Below the pieces are notes generated by a model. The model saw only the letters and a list, made by a program, of their open reading frames with translations. It ran no database searches and had not been told where the DNA came from. 64,000 nt of DNA from Maniola hyperantus. Lineage: Eukaryota > Arthropoda > Insecta > Lepidoptera > Nymphalidae. Of the stretch, positions 52,873 to 63,560 are shown one piece after another (within the stretch, counting starts at the first letter, position 1; every line of letters starts with the position of its first letter). The position numbers were made by a program, and so were the translations under genes. The stretch lies in the NCBI RefSeq assembly GCF_902806685.2, contig NC_048542.1, positions 12,632,533 to 12,696,532 of the forward strand. Reading direction: 5' to 3'.

Positions 52873-53226
52873 CAGGGTGTAATCAGAACGCTGGCAAAAA
52901 CGAAGATAGGTGATTAGTGCTGATGATCAGTGATTTGATACCACAAAAAAAGCGAAAAAAACAACCTATATTTTGTTAAATTTCACTATATATTGCAAAT
53001 AAAACATCTGACTGACGCTAGAGGTTAACGAACGATTCGGAACTAGGCCACTCAAAGTCAATGAATCGTCGTAGGCGGGGCATTGACCCGAGTTTTGCAC
53101 GCTGTAAATACTAAATCTAAATTACTAAAACTATAAAATGAGGCAATTTTTTTTATTAATATTGGATTGTTTTTAGGTAGTATAACAATAACACTAAATT
53201 TTTGCTAGCGTTCTGGTTACATCCTG
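52873..53226. mobile_element. Family Q MITE with TA target duplication
   Basis: The left end CAGGGTGTAATCAGAACGCT pairs with the right end (complement CAGGATGTAACCAGAACGCT). TA lies on both sides (52871-52872, 53227-53228), as for Tc1/mariner-type elements. A partner is at 34405. Confidence 0.8.
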
Positions 53227-53229
53227 TAT

Positions 53230-53692
53230 GTATTCCTCATTACCCTATGAGGGAGGAATATGACGGAAAGAGAGAAAAACTACGTTCCTCCTACTGAGAA
53301 GAAGATAAGTTAGAGATCATCAAGTAGTGGGCAAGTCGTAAATTACCATAACAAAGTAGGCATACCTACAATCGAATTGAAAATCAACATAATATTACGC
53401 ATGCATCGAACTTTACCCAGCAAATATCCTTATCGATTCATCAGATCGTCCATTTGCTAAACATCAGTTTCAATTTGCTCGATCCATTATTCGGTGCTCA
53501 TTACTCGTTTTGCGCACTACAGCATCTGTTTGAACAGCTAATGGAAAATACGCTTTACTCCCTTACTTACTTTTATATTGCATATTTAACTTCTAATGCT
53601 GTGGCTCTATTTATCGGCTTTTCTGGTCTATACTAGTCTAAGGAACTTTTTCACTCGGTTCTCATGGTTTATTTACTTATTAGGGGCTTAAG
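53230..53692. other. Unassigned sequence
   Basis: The open frame at 53454 has no recognised domain. Confidence 0.35.
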
Positions 53693-53693
53693 T

Positions 53694-53858
53694 TTGCTGA
53701 ACATGGGGTTATTCAAGGGGCGGACCAACAGATTCCTAAAAGGCCGGCAACGCATCGGCAGTTCCTCTGGTGCTGCAAATGTTCATGGGCGGCGGTAATC
53801 ACTTAACATCAGATGACCCACCTGCTCGTATGCTCGCTATCTCTATTAAAAAAAATAT
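53694..53858 (+). pseudogene. LINE reverse transcriptase C-terminal tip and 3' UTR
   Basis: The frame at 53694-53798 ends F-K-G-R-T-N-R-F-L-K-G-R-Q-R, then S-S-S-G-A-A-N-V-H-G-R-R and TAA (53796-53798). This is the usual C-terminus of a jockey/CR1-like LINE. A 3' UTR of about 55 bases with an A-rich end follows. It is severely 5'-truncated. Confidence 0.65.
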
Positions 53859-53859
53859 G

Positions 53860-54304
53860 TATATATCAGCTTCAATTTGTTCGATTCATCGGTGCTTATT
53901 AGGTACTCGTTTTGCGCACTACAGTAACAGTATGAACAGTTAAACAGCTAAACAGTTAAGTCTCGGGCATCAGATTCTAGTATCTGGATAATTAATTCGT
54001 TGCTTCTTCAATCATCCACAAATAGCTCATGACCGTTGAATGAAGTCATTTATCACCACAGACCACCCACCTATATAGACGCCTAATAGCTGAATACCCC
54101 CGCTCGCCAAGCGTAGGCACTTGCTGTGCATAAAAGTCGGCCCACGCCCGTCATTCCGCACATTGTTTTGATTACGTGACTTTTAAGTCCACCAATCACA
54201 ACAAAGCATTCTCCCCTGTCCCCCGCCAACATTTTACGATTTGTTTTCATGCAAAACATTGTATATGCGTACTCTAGGAGTTGAATTATCTGTGTTTATC
54301 ATTA
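53860..54304. other. Unassigned; one shared block
   Basis: Positions 54072-54195 resemble 56262-56390 ('gacgcctaatagc', 'cataaaagtcggcccac', 'cattccgcacattgt'), so a low-copy repeat. Confidence 0.5.
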
Positions 54305-54305
54305 A

Positions 54306-54536
54306 CTAGCTTATGCTTGCGACTTCGTTCGCGTGGACTACACAAATTTCAAACCCCTATTTCACCCCCTTAGGGGTTGAATTTTCAAAAAACTTTTTTA
54401 GCGGATGCCTACGTCATAATAGCTCTCGTATCTGCATGCCAAATTTCAGCCCGATCCGTTTCCGAGTTTGAACTGTCCGTTGATAGATTAGTCAGTCAGT
54501 CAGTCAGTCACCTTTTCCTTTTATATAATATTTAGA
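54306..54536 (-). mobile_element. Family B Helitron-like element, intact
   Basis: CTAG at 54306-54309, hairpin block 'gcgacttcgttcgcg', 'cagcccgatccgttt', (cagt)n, and the TCTAAATATTATATAAAAGG end at 54517-54536. The flanking bases fit an A/T site. Confidence 0.85.
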
Positions 54537-54539
54537 TCA

Positions 54540-54985
54540 GGATTCGTTATTTTATTTTGTCGTGCAACAACATTTATTTAATTTATTTTGCAGTCATCAA
54601 GTCAACAAACAATGTTTGTTGTTGTAATGTCGTACAAGACCGTTTTGTTTGATTTAATGTAATCAACCACTAGGTAAATATTAACTACCTAGATGAGATA
54701 GTTTTTCAATAGGTAACAATATCCGTTTGCTCTACTTACAGTGCACCGGGAAAAGCCGCAGAGCAAATAATGAGTATCGAACAATGAATTGAGTAAATTG
54801 AACCTAATGCTTTATCAATGAACGACGCTGAGGAATCGACATGACTTTTCATTGCTTTTTTATATTAAATCGCATGTAGGTAAGTATTTATTTACATGCT
54901 TGTAAAAGTTCAATTGAATAAAAAATATTTTTCTTCAAAAACAGTTTGTACTTATGTTAGTAGGGCAGTGTGTATATCCACACTT
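54540..54985. other. Unassigned sequence
   Basis: No gene is recognised. Confidence 0.4.
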
Positions 54986-54986
54986 A

Positions 54987-55073
54987 ACACATGCTACTTT
55001 TTATGCCGGAAAAGATTTCCCGCGTTATTAACCTCATTATGTCCACGCGAACAAAGTCGCAGGCATCTTCTAG
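54987..55073 (+). repeat. Family A 3' fragment
   Basis: 'ctactttttatgccggaaaa', 'tccacgcgaacaaagtcgca' and CTAG. Confidence 0.65.
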
Positions 55074-55074
55074 T

Positions 55075-55478
55075 AACGAAATAATTTGTAAATTAAAGAA
55101 TACTGTAATTGGAAACACGAGTAAACTTCAAACTTGTATCAAGTGAAACATGCTTAATAAGTTTACTTGAAAATCAACTATACAAATTCTACGAATTCAA
55201 CAAACTTTGGGCGATGAAACTTTTAATAAAAATCCTTTTGGTCTGTAACTGACTTAATTCAAGTGGTTCAAGTTTGTAACGAGTTTCGTGAACGACTGCC
55301 AAACCGACAAAACTCGGGTGGACACCTGTTTTAAGAAGCCAAAGAAATACAAAAGTCTCCTTGCTCTTAATTTGTAACTGCGTTTTTGAGATAAACAATT
55401 TTCATTTTAAACCTTGCACTGAATTTGAATGAAAAAAAAAGAAAAAACTCATCCACCACGCAGAGTACGTAGAGTGTG
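55075..55478. other. Unassigned sequence
   Basis: No gene is recognised. Confidence 0.4.
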
Positions 55479-55479
55479 T

Positions 55480-55660
55480 TTTGGGATTTGTATGGTGCTG
55501 CGTGGTGGTGGTGCGTATTGCTTGCCTGGTGGCTGCTTTTTCCTGCATGTTTAGCAGTGGGAGAGTAGGCGGTGCATGCAGCATGCTACATGTTGCACCA
55601 TACAGATTCGACCTATTTCAGCGGATTATAGCAAATTAAGCTTTTGGTTCATTGTATCGA
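55480..55660. repeat. Family S foldback, half copy
   Basis: Positions 55571-55656 match the right arm of the foldback at 16045 ('gcatgctacatgttgcacca', 'ttcagcggattatagcaaat'). The left part differs but recurs loosely at 61665-61815. Confidence 0.65.
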
Positions 55661-55705
55661 TGTTATTTTTGCATGGATACAATTAACAACTGGGAAATGC
55701 ATAGG

Positions 55706-55791
55706 CAGAAAATCAAAGAGTTCCCCACATTAAATTGGATTGGACTTTGACAATCTAAATCCACGCCGACGAAGTCTCGGGTATCACTTAG
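55706..55791 (+). repeat. Family A 3' fragment
   Basis: 'aaaatcaaagagttccccac', 'tccacgccgacgaagtctcg'. The CTAG end is mutated. Confidence 0.6.
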
Positions 55792-55794
55792 TTA

Positions 55795-56260
55795 AAATAA
55801 GTTCTAAAGCTCAAATTGCAATAAATCTCACTAGAAATGTTTCCTCCGCTTCTATTCAGACATCAAGTTTTAAGTACTGAACAGTTAAAAAATTCAGTCG
55901 ACGTTATAGTATTCTTTTGTCAGTTAGTTTCTATTGAGTCAAGTACCACAGCTTAAGCTGTTCGCTTCACAGTGATTCAAGAAACTCGTTATGAAGTTTG
56001 ACCGCTTCAGAGTTCACTTACAGACATAAAGATTTTTTATTAAAAGTTTCATTTGAGCCCGACTCTACTCTTACATTTTATGAGGTCAAAAAGTGCCAGT
56101 TTGAAAAGTATGCGCTCACGGTTACAACACGAAATTTTCAATTTCAGATAGATGAAGAAACTTGTAAAGAAACATTATTTTCGTGTTCTATTTTTCAAGC
56201 AACTACCTGTTACTTGTTACTTAGGTTCAAGGTCTCTCTCTCCCTGCATCGTACCACAGA
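55795..56260. other. Unassigned sequence
   Basis: A 91-residue open frame (55998-56273) starts at TTG and has no domain I recognise. Confidence 0.3.
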
Positions 56261-56261
56261 C

Positions 56262-56390
56262 CACCACCCATAGACGCCTAATAGCCGGACACCCTCAATC
56301 GCCAAGCTTACGCAGTTGCCCAGCATAAAAGTCGGCCCACCCCCGTTCGGTACCCATTCCGCACATTGTCTTGATTAAGTGACTTTCACT
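56262..56390. repeat. Low-copy repeat R (partner at 54072)
   Basis: It shares the ordered blocks 'gacgcctaatagcc', 'gcataaaagtcggcccac' and 'cattccgcacattgtcttg' with the earlier copy. Confidence 0.6.
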
Positions 56391-56391
56391 C

Positions 56392-56502
56392 TCCAGGTCT
56401 TTAGCTATACCCATGCAAAAAATCACGTCAATCCGTTACACTGTTGCGACGTGATTGAAGGACAAACCAACAAACAAACACACTTTCGCATTTAATACCG
56501 AT
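56392..56502 (-). repeat. Family G 5' half
   Basis: 'ccatgcaaaaaatcacgtca', 'gttgcgacgtgattgaagga', 'aaccaacaaacaaacacact'. Confidence 0.75.
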
Positions 56503-56838
56503 GTTCACGGATTTGGATCAGTGCGTAACCACTCGAATTTTCTCGAATTCGAATCGGATGCATGATGCAGTGCGTAGAGAGAGTCTTAGTTCGACAGTAA
56601 TAATTACGAACCATTATAAACAAAATAACACGTTTAATCTAAACATGCAAATAAGGCAATAAAGAATTCAATTGGACCTCATACGTTTAGCATTAGGTAC
56701 AACTCAAACCGTCCTATTCAGTTAAATACTCAGAACTTGCCAAAACGTTCAATATTCAAATTAGGTACGATCGCCGATAGTCATCAAACTGCTATAATAC
56801 CTCAGTTTTACAACCATTGTGGTACTTTAAATATGCAG

Positions 56839-57552
56839 AAAGAGCCAGCGCGTGCCAGATTTTCGTCATTTTATAAAAGCTGAAAGTTTCTCTGCGTCTT
56901 GTCGCCAACATTGGGAAGAACGTTTGTTAGGATCATGATGGCTTTGGGAGATAATCCATACTAATATTATAAATTCGAAAGTGTGTCTGTCTGTCTGTCT
57001 GCTAGCCTTTCACGGCCCATCCGTTCAACCGATTTTGTCAAAATTTTGGTACAGATATAAATTGCATCCCGGGGAAGAACATAGGCTACTTTTTATCCCG
57101 GAAAATCAAAGAGTTCCCACGCGATTTTTAAAAACCTAAATCCACGCGGACGAAGTCGCGGGCATCAGCTAGTAGGTAATAAACATGTAAAAAATCTTAC
57201 GACAAATGAAATCAAATTTTTTTCTGCGGAATTGTATTAGAAATCACGTTATTGCCAGACATCCTTAAACTTTTCAAACTTTCAGGGTGTCTGGCAGAGG
57301 GCTCCCATTATACCAAGTGCATGACTTGATATCTAATGTTATTCTGAAGAACATATAAAAAATAAGACTTTATACTTTGACGTAAGGTGTTATTACATAT
57401 TACGCCTTTAAGTATTACATGTTATCTCCCAAAGCCACCATAATCCAAACAAACATCCAAATAAACGTTCCTCCCAGTATGAGGGACAATGCGCAGATAA
57501 ACTTTCAGCTTTTATAAAATAACGAATGTCTGGCACGCGCTGGCTCTTAGTC
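56839..57552. mobile_element. Family F foldback with nested family A element
   Basis: The left arm starts 'aaagagccagcgcgtgccag' and the right arm ends 'ggcacgcgctggctcttagt', so the arms mirror each other. The left arm is split at 56955-57172 by an intact family A element. Confidence 0.85.
56955..57172 (+). mobile_element. Family A Helitron-like element, exact ends visible
   Basis: 5' TCCATACTAATATTATAAAT; (tgtctgtc)n; 3' hairpin CGCGGACGAAGTCGCG, then 'ggcatcag' and CTAG. It sits between A (56954) and T (57173) inside a foldback whose uninterrupted sequence is known from 43031, so the boundaries are defined. The features match Helitron hallmarks. Confidence 0.85.
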
Positions 57553-57554
57553 CA

Positions 57555-57934
57555 TACTTTAAATATCCCCCGGACCCGAACGGTTCAACCGCTATTCTAT
57601 TTAACTGCTATTTTGATTTCACATCACGTGCTACATGCATCATTATTTTGATTTCAATGTCTATTCGATACGTGTAATGTTCAGTAGCTAATGCTATTTC
57701 CATTTTCCACTGTTATCCTTATAGAAGAGAAGCTTCTCAAACGATGTTTAGGATGGCGACCTTATATTTTGTAAAAAAAGTGAAACGAACAGTAGTACCT
57801 ACCTATGTTCGTTTCACTTTGCATTGTTGTGAACAAGACGTACCTACTACTAGATTTTATATATAACGCTTTTGGCGGGTTTCTAACGACACCTTATGGG
57901 TTTAATTTTTTTTTAATTAAGATTTTATTTTAAC
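57555..57934. other. Unassigned; one hairpin
   Basis: Positions about 57776-57820 form a hairpin ('gtgaaacgaaca' and its complement around 'gtagtacctacc'). Confidence 0.45.
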
Positions 57935-57935
57935 A

Positions 57936-58310
57936 CTAGCTTATGCCCGCTACTTGGTCCGCGTGGATTACACAAATTTTTAAACCCCTATTTTATTCCC
58001 TAAGAGCAGTCACGCACTGCATCCGACCCGAGTCCGTGACAATACGATCTTTTTGTTTTGCATGGGAGTTTATGACGTATGTCGTAGATAATCGCTGGTA
58101 TTCTCACGGGTGGTGGATAGAACTCGGATGACGCAAGTGTAGTGCGTAGTCACCTTTAGGGGTTGAATATTCAAAAAATTTTTCTTAGGGGACGTTTACG
58201 TCATAACAGCTATCTGCATGATTTTCAGGCTTCAGCCCGATCCGTTCAGTAGTTTGAGCTCGGCCTTGATAGATCAGTCAGTCAGATTTTTCTTTTATAT
58301 ATATTTTAGA
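57936..58310 (-). mobile_element. Family B Helitron-like element split by a MITE
   Basis: CTAG at 57936-57939, the hairpin block, 'taaacccctattttattccc', an interruption (58003-58156), then 'ggggttgaatattcaaaaa' and the end near 58310. Confidence 0.8.
58003..58156. mobile_element. MITE in family B with TA target duplication
   Basis: The left 'agagcagtcacgcactgc' loosely mirrors the right 'gtgcgtagtcacctt'. TA flanks both sides (58001-58002, 58157-58158), and its removal restores the family B 'ccctta.gggg' text. Confidence 0.7.
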
Positions 58311-58314
58311 TTTT

Positions 58315-58755
58315 GTTCGTGTGGATAATATGTATACTCGTGCCAAATTATAACTTTTTAGTACTAATCGTTTCTGTGCTAAGCCACGGACTGACGGACA
58401 GACACATGCATGGTGAAACTATAAGGGTGCCTTTTACTACGGGACTCTAATAAAAAAGAACTATCTAACGGGCTTCTGCCTTCTTATAAAAGTAGTTTCA
58501 ATAAAAAGCAATACTGTGTTAAATGCGACAAAGAAATAAATTTTCTGCGATTGTCGCGAGATTCCGCAACAAAACTGGCAATAAAACACTGCGAATGGCC
58601 ACTCAGAGCTTTACTTTTCATAAAGGCGTATTCGGACGCGTTTGTGTTATTGTACAAACATTGTTTTTGTACTTATGTTCCAAGTAAAACCATCTTGGAT
58701 ATGAATGTTTATTGCTGTGCCAAATAATTGTATTCTAAATTGTTTGGGCGTTTTA
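58315..58755. other. Unassigned sequence
   Basis: No gene is recognised. Confidence 0.4.
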
Positions 58756-58756
58756 T

Positions 58757-59160
58757 TTTTAGGGTTCCGTACCTCATAAAGGAAAAAGGAACCCTTGTCA
58801 CTTAGTTGTCAGTCTATCGTGTCTGTAAAGAAACCTGTAGGGTCCTTCCCGTTGTCGCGGTGGTTTACTTTGGCGTTCCCGTGACCCAGTCGCCAGGCGA
58901 CGCGCAGGAGCGCCGGCGCCGCTGGGTTTTAGTGGGTATTCTGGTCGCCACATACCTTCCCTCCAGTTGGTTGGCTGGCTGGTTAGCTGGCTGGCTTCCA
59001 GGAGGGGGGATGCGTAAATGCATTTCCCAGCGTTAAAAAAAAGGGTCCTCCCCGTTGAAATAGAATAATTAAATTTGGCAGTTAACCTGGTATTATAGCA
59101 CAAGTAAAGAGAAAATCTGAAAACTAAATTTGTGTGTGTAATGGATCACAAAAAAAAAAT
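58757..59160 (-). repeat. Family C repeat split by a LINE insertion
   Basis: 'ttagggttccgtacctcata' to 58854, resuming at 59043 ('cgttgaaatagaataatta', 'aatttggcag') and truncated at about 59160. Confidence 0.75.
58855..59042 (+). mobile_element. GC-rich 5'-truncated LINE tail with poly(A) and 15-base target duplication
   Basis: The flanks are gggtccttcccgttg (58840-58854) and gggtcctccccgttg (59043-59057), a target duplication with one mismatch. The insert is GC-rich, with 'tgggttttagtgggtattct' and (ggctggct)n, and ends in eight A. This is the signature of target-primed reverse transcription. The open frames at 58798-59103 are part of it. Confidence 0.75.
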
Positions 59161-59161
59161 A

Positions 59162-60095
59162 GTTTCCAAAATAATTAGTTTACTAAATCAAGATGGATAA
59201 TGAAGGTGGAAGATGGGATAGAGGATGGATGTAAGGCATTAACTTGCAAATTTTATTATTCGCATATTCTTGTACGATATTATGAATGACATGAGACAGA
59301 GAAAAATTACAAAGTGAAAACATTTTGAGTTCCACAATGTCTAATAACTAGAAGGAGAGAAAAATCTTCGCTTAGCAATAATTTAAAAAACTTTGGAAAA
59401 TGTAGAGTTGAAAAAGCCAGTCAGGATTATACAAAAACTGGCATTATAATAATATGAAAGTTTTTCGAACACTTCAAAGGCGAAATTGTAAATTTTAAAC
59501 GTGACCAGCGCATTTCCTGGCTGAAACAAATTTCCTCATAAATTAAGTTGTCGCCATTCTGTTGTGGAAGGAATTTCTTTGTAAATTAAAGTTCAAGGAA
59601 GTGAATGGGCGGAGCTTCTGGTAGTTTCTCGCTGTGCACCGCGAATAAATCAATGACTATGAGAAAGGTTCGTAGGTAAGTATAATCTTTCAATCCGCAG
59701 TTTCAATGAATATTTTTTTGCCGTGATAAAAGCGATTTGTGATTAAGAAGTTCGGCGGGGTCTTGAAATTAATCCTGGGCACATACACACACCTTTTAAC
59801 TGTGTTACCAATGAGTTGCCAATGTGGAGTCACACATGCGGCTTGGCACCAGCTCCAAAAAATATTATTGTGCTTAATAAGTTATTTTTTAATTTTTAAT
59901 GCAGGTGTTTTTTTTACTTCGGTTTAATATTCAATCTATCTGTATAGACTGTCGATAAATTACAAGCGTTATAATGTTGAACAAACAACCTCATTAGTTA
60001 CTTTTTGACAAATTACAGATAGACTGAATATTGAAACCTGACGTAAGTAAGTAGCGCCGACGTCATTAGTATCTGCAAATAGCGCATGGTAAAGG
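59162..60095. other. Unassigned; family M scrap
   Basis: Positions 59830-59928 ('ggcaccagctccaaaaaata', 'ttaatttttaatgcagg') resemble the inner part of family M. Nothing else is recognised. Confidence 0.4.
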
Positions 60096-60104
60096 TTGCA
60101 TCAG

Positions 60105-60278
60105 GATCTAGGTGAGAAAGCTTCTAGTCTATTTAAAGAACTATCTAGGCTAAATTTATCAGACGATTTGAAGGCGGGTCACGAGCACTATCACAGTGGC
60201 CTTAAGTCGGACGCGCTCCAGATTTTATCGCTTTTAGCCTGGCATAGGCGAGACGAGCCGGGCCGAGAACATTTTTGA
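60105..60278 (+). other. Unrecognised short open frame or possible exon
   Basis: From a possible acceptor ('gcatcag' at 60098-60104, weak because no pyrimidine tract precedes it) the frame reads D-L-G-E-K-A-S-S-L-F-K-E-L and continues to A-W-H-R-R-D-E-P-G-R-E-H-F and a TGA stop (57 residues). Composition looks protein-like (helical, charged), unlike neighbouring chance frames, but I do not recognise the family. It could be a terminal exon, a decayed mobile-element ORF or chance. Confidence 0.25.
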
Positions 60279-60299
60279 ATGAACAGCCATTTTATTTAT

Positions 60300-60640
60300 A
60301 TAAAAAGAGAAACAGACTGACTGACATAATAATGTATAGCTCAAAACGTTGAGTCTAGTAGCTAGTAGATTTTCTTTACAACGTTACTAAAAATATCAGA
60401 AATACCACTTTGAGACGGGGCAGCCTTATAGTAAGGTAAATAAGATTTTTTTACTCTATTTTTAATATATGATTGATATGTTGTATAAATTAGTATTAAC
60501 AGGGATTAGACGTAGAAAGTAAGACATTTTTGTATGCGGTTTGTACTCTACAGTGGTGACATGCTCACTTTGTGAGCAAGCCCCTATAAATAAATTAGAT
60601 TAAAAAATATTTGGTACCTAAATGCCTACCTGAGGACCGT
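60300..60640. other. Unassigned sequence
   Basis: Positions 60296-60350 ('tataaaaagagaaacagact', (ctga)n) may be a family B 5' scrap. Confidence 0.35.
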
Positions 60641-60644
60641 GTGT

Positions 60645-60722
60645 AGTAGTGCCCTTTTGAGAAGGCCTATGTCTAGCAGTGGATGCAAACATGCTGATTG
60701 ATTTATCGATTGACTGACAAAA
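60645..60722 (+). pseudogene. RTE-type LINE extreme 3' coding scrap
   Basis: 'gaaggcctatgtctagcagt' and 'ggatgcaaacatgctgattg' match the final E-G-L-C-P-A-V-D stretch that ends many lepidopteran RTE copies. Confidence 0.5.
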
Positions 60723-60724
60723 AT

Positions 60725-61558
60725 TGCCAAGTCCCGAATCTTTGAAGCTCAATAGAAACAGATCTAAAGTCTAGACGTCTCTAAACTAAATTAACAGGAG
60801 CACTTGCCTTAAATAACGTTGTATGTATTTTGCTCGAGATTACAATTATGTTACTTTATGAAATGTATTGTGTTTAATTTCTAAAATAATAATATTATGT
60901 TTTTGTACTTTAAAGAATCTCTGCCTATTATCATCACATTTATATTTTTCCCCTTCATAATATGTTTTAGGGTCAAATCTGAATTTAGCGTTGTTAACGT
61001 AAAACAGAAAGCATCTTTTCTGAATATTTCCATTACATTGCTCCTCTGTATGACCGTGAAATGCGCTGTACCTAATGTTTAGTCTGAGAAAAGGTCTGTT
61101 CATGGCTGTAAAGCTAAAAGTTCTTCGCTTCATGTGGTATAAATTGAAGCCCAAGTAAATATTGGAAGACCGATTTTCGGCTGAATACACCGAATAATCC
61201 CATTGTATGGGATTCGGTTCTTCGTTTGTTTTTCACGATGGACCGTCTAATCTATTTGGCTTGATAGACCATTTGGTCCGTATTTTCAGGGATCGTAACT
61301 TAGGAGCCTTATTTGGGTTTGAAGTATAATTTATTGTCTTCAATTCCATCTGCAAAGAAGGAAAGGTTAAGCAATAAATCGGACGCAGCTGTGTTACGGA
61401 CATAAGTACGGAATTAGGTAACAAAGGAGCCGATTTGTGAACGTTTCTCAGCGATTTGTTATGGCTACAAAAATTCGGATATTGCGCTGTGTTTACCATT
61501 GGATTCCAGTTCGGTCTTGATTTATACGGATTGGGCCAATTCTTTTCTTGTTTACGAA
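60725..61558. other. Unassigned; long minus-strand open frame
   Basis: A 113-codon minus-strand frame (61574-61233) opens at GTG and crosses the edge of a palindrome. No domain is recognised, so I do not call it a gene. Confidence 0.35.
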
Positions 61559-61561
61559 AAA

Positions 61562-61616
61562 ATGCAAAGTCCACTTTGCCATTGTGTATCTAACACAATG
61601 GCAAAGGGAACTTTGC
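61562..61616. repeat. 55-base palindrome
   Basis: 'tgcaaagtccactttgccat' pairs with the complement at 61592-61616 around a loop of about five bases, with one or two mismatches. Confidence 0.75.
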
Positions 61617-61664
61617 AATAGTGCATTGTGGAGTCTACATTTTTTGAGGATGCTCCAGTATCGG

Positions 61665-61815
61665 TGTGAAACGTACGTAGAGTGTTTTAGAAGTTTTTTG
61701 TGGTGGTGTGTATTTCTTGCTTGGTTACTTGCTTTTTCTACAATTTAGTAGTGGGAAGGTGGGCAGTAAACTTTACACATGCTGCATGTTGTTGTACCTG
61801 TACAGATTTGTCTGT
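61665..61815. repeat. Diverged family S copy
   Basis: 'gtgtatttcttgcttggtta', 'tagtagtgggaagg' and 'catgctgcatgttg' follow the order of 55500-55610. Confidence 0.45.
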
Positions 61816-61819
61816 TCTG

Positions 61820-62573
61820 TCAAATTAACTTTGTTGTTCCTTGAATAAAAGGAATTAATTTTTTTATATGTAAGTATTTACGGGCCATCAAATCACAGCT
61901 GATTGCATGCTATTATTTTTATTATGACTAGTTTTATGTTCGTGTTTCAGAACGGGCAAGGCATTTTCTATGTTATGTGTAATGTGGTAATACAAATTCA
62001 TGCCGGCAGTTAAACTGTAAAACATATTTGTAGACTACGTAATTGTTGTTTAGGGAAACATTTCGTACTGGAATTAGACATAAAACTGGATTCAGACATT
62101 ATCTTAAATCATACAGACGATGCCTTAGAGATAATAACATTTTTCCGTTTCGTCTAAAAATACTTTCTTACTCTTCTCTTCTTACTTTCACTAAAAGTTT
62201 TTATACTCTTGTCTAAAGGCACATAGCTCAAAAAAACTTACGGTAGGTACCTCCTGAACAAAATTTTTTTAAAATTGCTGTACACCTTCGAGTGCTACCC
62301 CGTTGAATGGGTATTTTATAAAATTATTATAAGGTTTCGTAGACAGTTTTTGGAAAAACTAGCATTTAAAAAATAATTACTGTTAAGTTTGCCACCCTAA
62401 TTTCTAAATGCCTGAAAACATTTGGATGTAGATCCATTACCCCGATAATCCCGAATCCCGATTGACCTGGCTAAATATTTTTGAAAAAAATCAATATCAT
62501 CAAGGCAGGGCAGTCGAATTTTTAATATTACTTAGGTACTTGTTTTTCCTAATAGCAAACGGATGGGGTTTGA
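61820..62573. other. Unassigned sequence
   Basis: No gene is recognised. Confidence 0.4.
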
Positions 62574-62574
62574 A

Positions 62575-62850
62575 CCGTTAACGTAAGGGGAAAAATCCGA
62601 AAACAATGAATTTTTGGTTACATCACAAAAAAAAACTTAACTTAACTTTCAAAGTAAGATTAATTTTTACCAAGAGGGATAAGGGGATATCATATGAAAG
62701 GGCTTAACCTGTACATTCTAAAACCGATTTTCATTTATTTTTATGCATAATAAATTTTGATTTATCGTGCAAAATGTCGAAAAACTACGACTGTAATGGT
62801 AGTAAGGAACCCTCGGTGCGCGAGTCTTACTCGCACTTGGCCAGTTTCTT
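62575..62850 (-). repeat. Family C repeat, end-truncated
   Basis: 'ggttacatcacaaaaaaaaa', 'cctgtacattctaaaac', and the 'gcgagtcttactcgcac' hairpin with 'ttggccag'. Confidence 0.8.
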
Positions 62851-62854
62851 AACT

Positions 62855-63160
62855 TCATTTTAAATCACAAAACTAGAATTGTAATTTTAAATAGAGGTCA
62901 TTGTAATTTCATATTCCGAGCAGCAGTGCACTCCCGGGGTCGGTACCCATAATATGTAACGATAGCTGTGCTCATAATTTCGGGGTGACCAGTTTAGTGC
63001 TCATAGTTCCAAATATATTAGCTGTTTTCTAACTTAAATGGCCATTGGAATTCATGTTGGTTGTTAGGTTCGGTACGAAATATTCTGTGAACTTTATAAT
63101 CGTTGTTTGGGGAAACATTTTATACTAGATCTACAGACAAAAGAGTCTTTACATTTTGTA
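62855..63160. other. Unassigned sequence
   Basis: No gene is recognised. Confidence 0.4.
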
Positions 63161-63162
63161 AC

Positions 63163-63243
63163 TAGCTTATGCCCACAACTTCGCCCACGTAGACTACACA
63201 AATTTCAAACCCCTACTTTGCCCCCTTAAGGGTTTTTTTATAG
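63163..63243 (-). repeat. Family B fragment
   Basis: 'ctagcttatgcccacaactt', 'gactacacaaatttcaaacc'. It is truncated after 'ccttaagggttt'. Confidence 0.7.
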
Positions 63244-63292
63244 GAATATTAGCAAAGTTGCTAACTAATTTTCCCCTTGCCCCTCCAATTAA

Positions 63293-63402
63293 GTGCCAGA
63301 AATTTAGAAATAATAAAACCCAAGTTCTATACCAAGAGTCGAAACCTCAAGACCTCAAGAGGGAAGATCACAGCGCTTACAACTGCGCCAGGGAGGTCGC
63401 CG
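63293..63402 (-). repeat. SINE family D head fragment
   Basis: In reverse: 'cgacctccctggcgcagttg' (box A area), a damaged box B, and 'ttattatttctaaatttc'. It is the tRNA-like half only. Confidence 0.65.
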
Positions 63403-63560
63403 AAACTCCTAACCTAACCTACCTAGTTACGTACTGTTAAACGGCAAAAACTAAATGATTGTATTACTCTGTGGCGTGGCTCTGCGAAGTAGGGAGTCTA
63501 TGTAAACTATGAAATGGCGCGTAGAAAGAGGAGTTTGGTCTTGTGTTCTTATAATTAATA

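Noticed and set aside
58798..59103. 101-residue minus-strand frame rich in R and P
   Set aside because: It crosses the boundary of a LINE tail inserted in a family C repeat. Its length reflects GC-rich sequence with few stops.
61233..61574. 113-residue minus-strand frame
   Set aside because: Starts at GTG inside a palindrome, with no domain or splice context.
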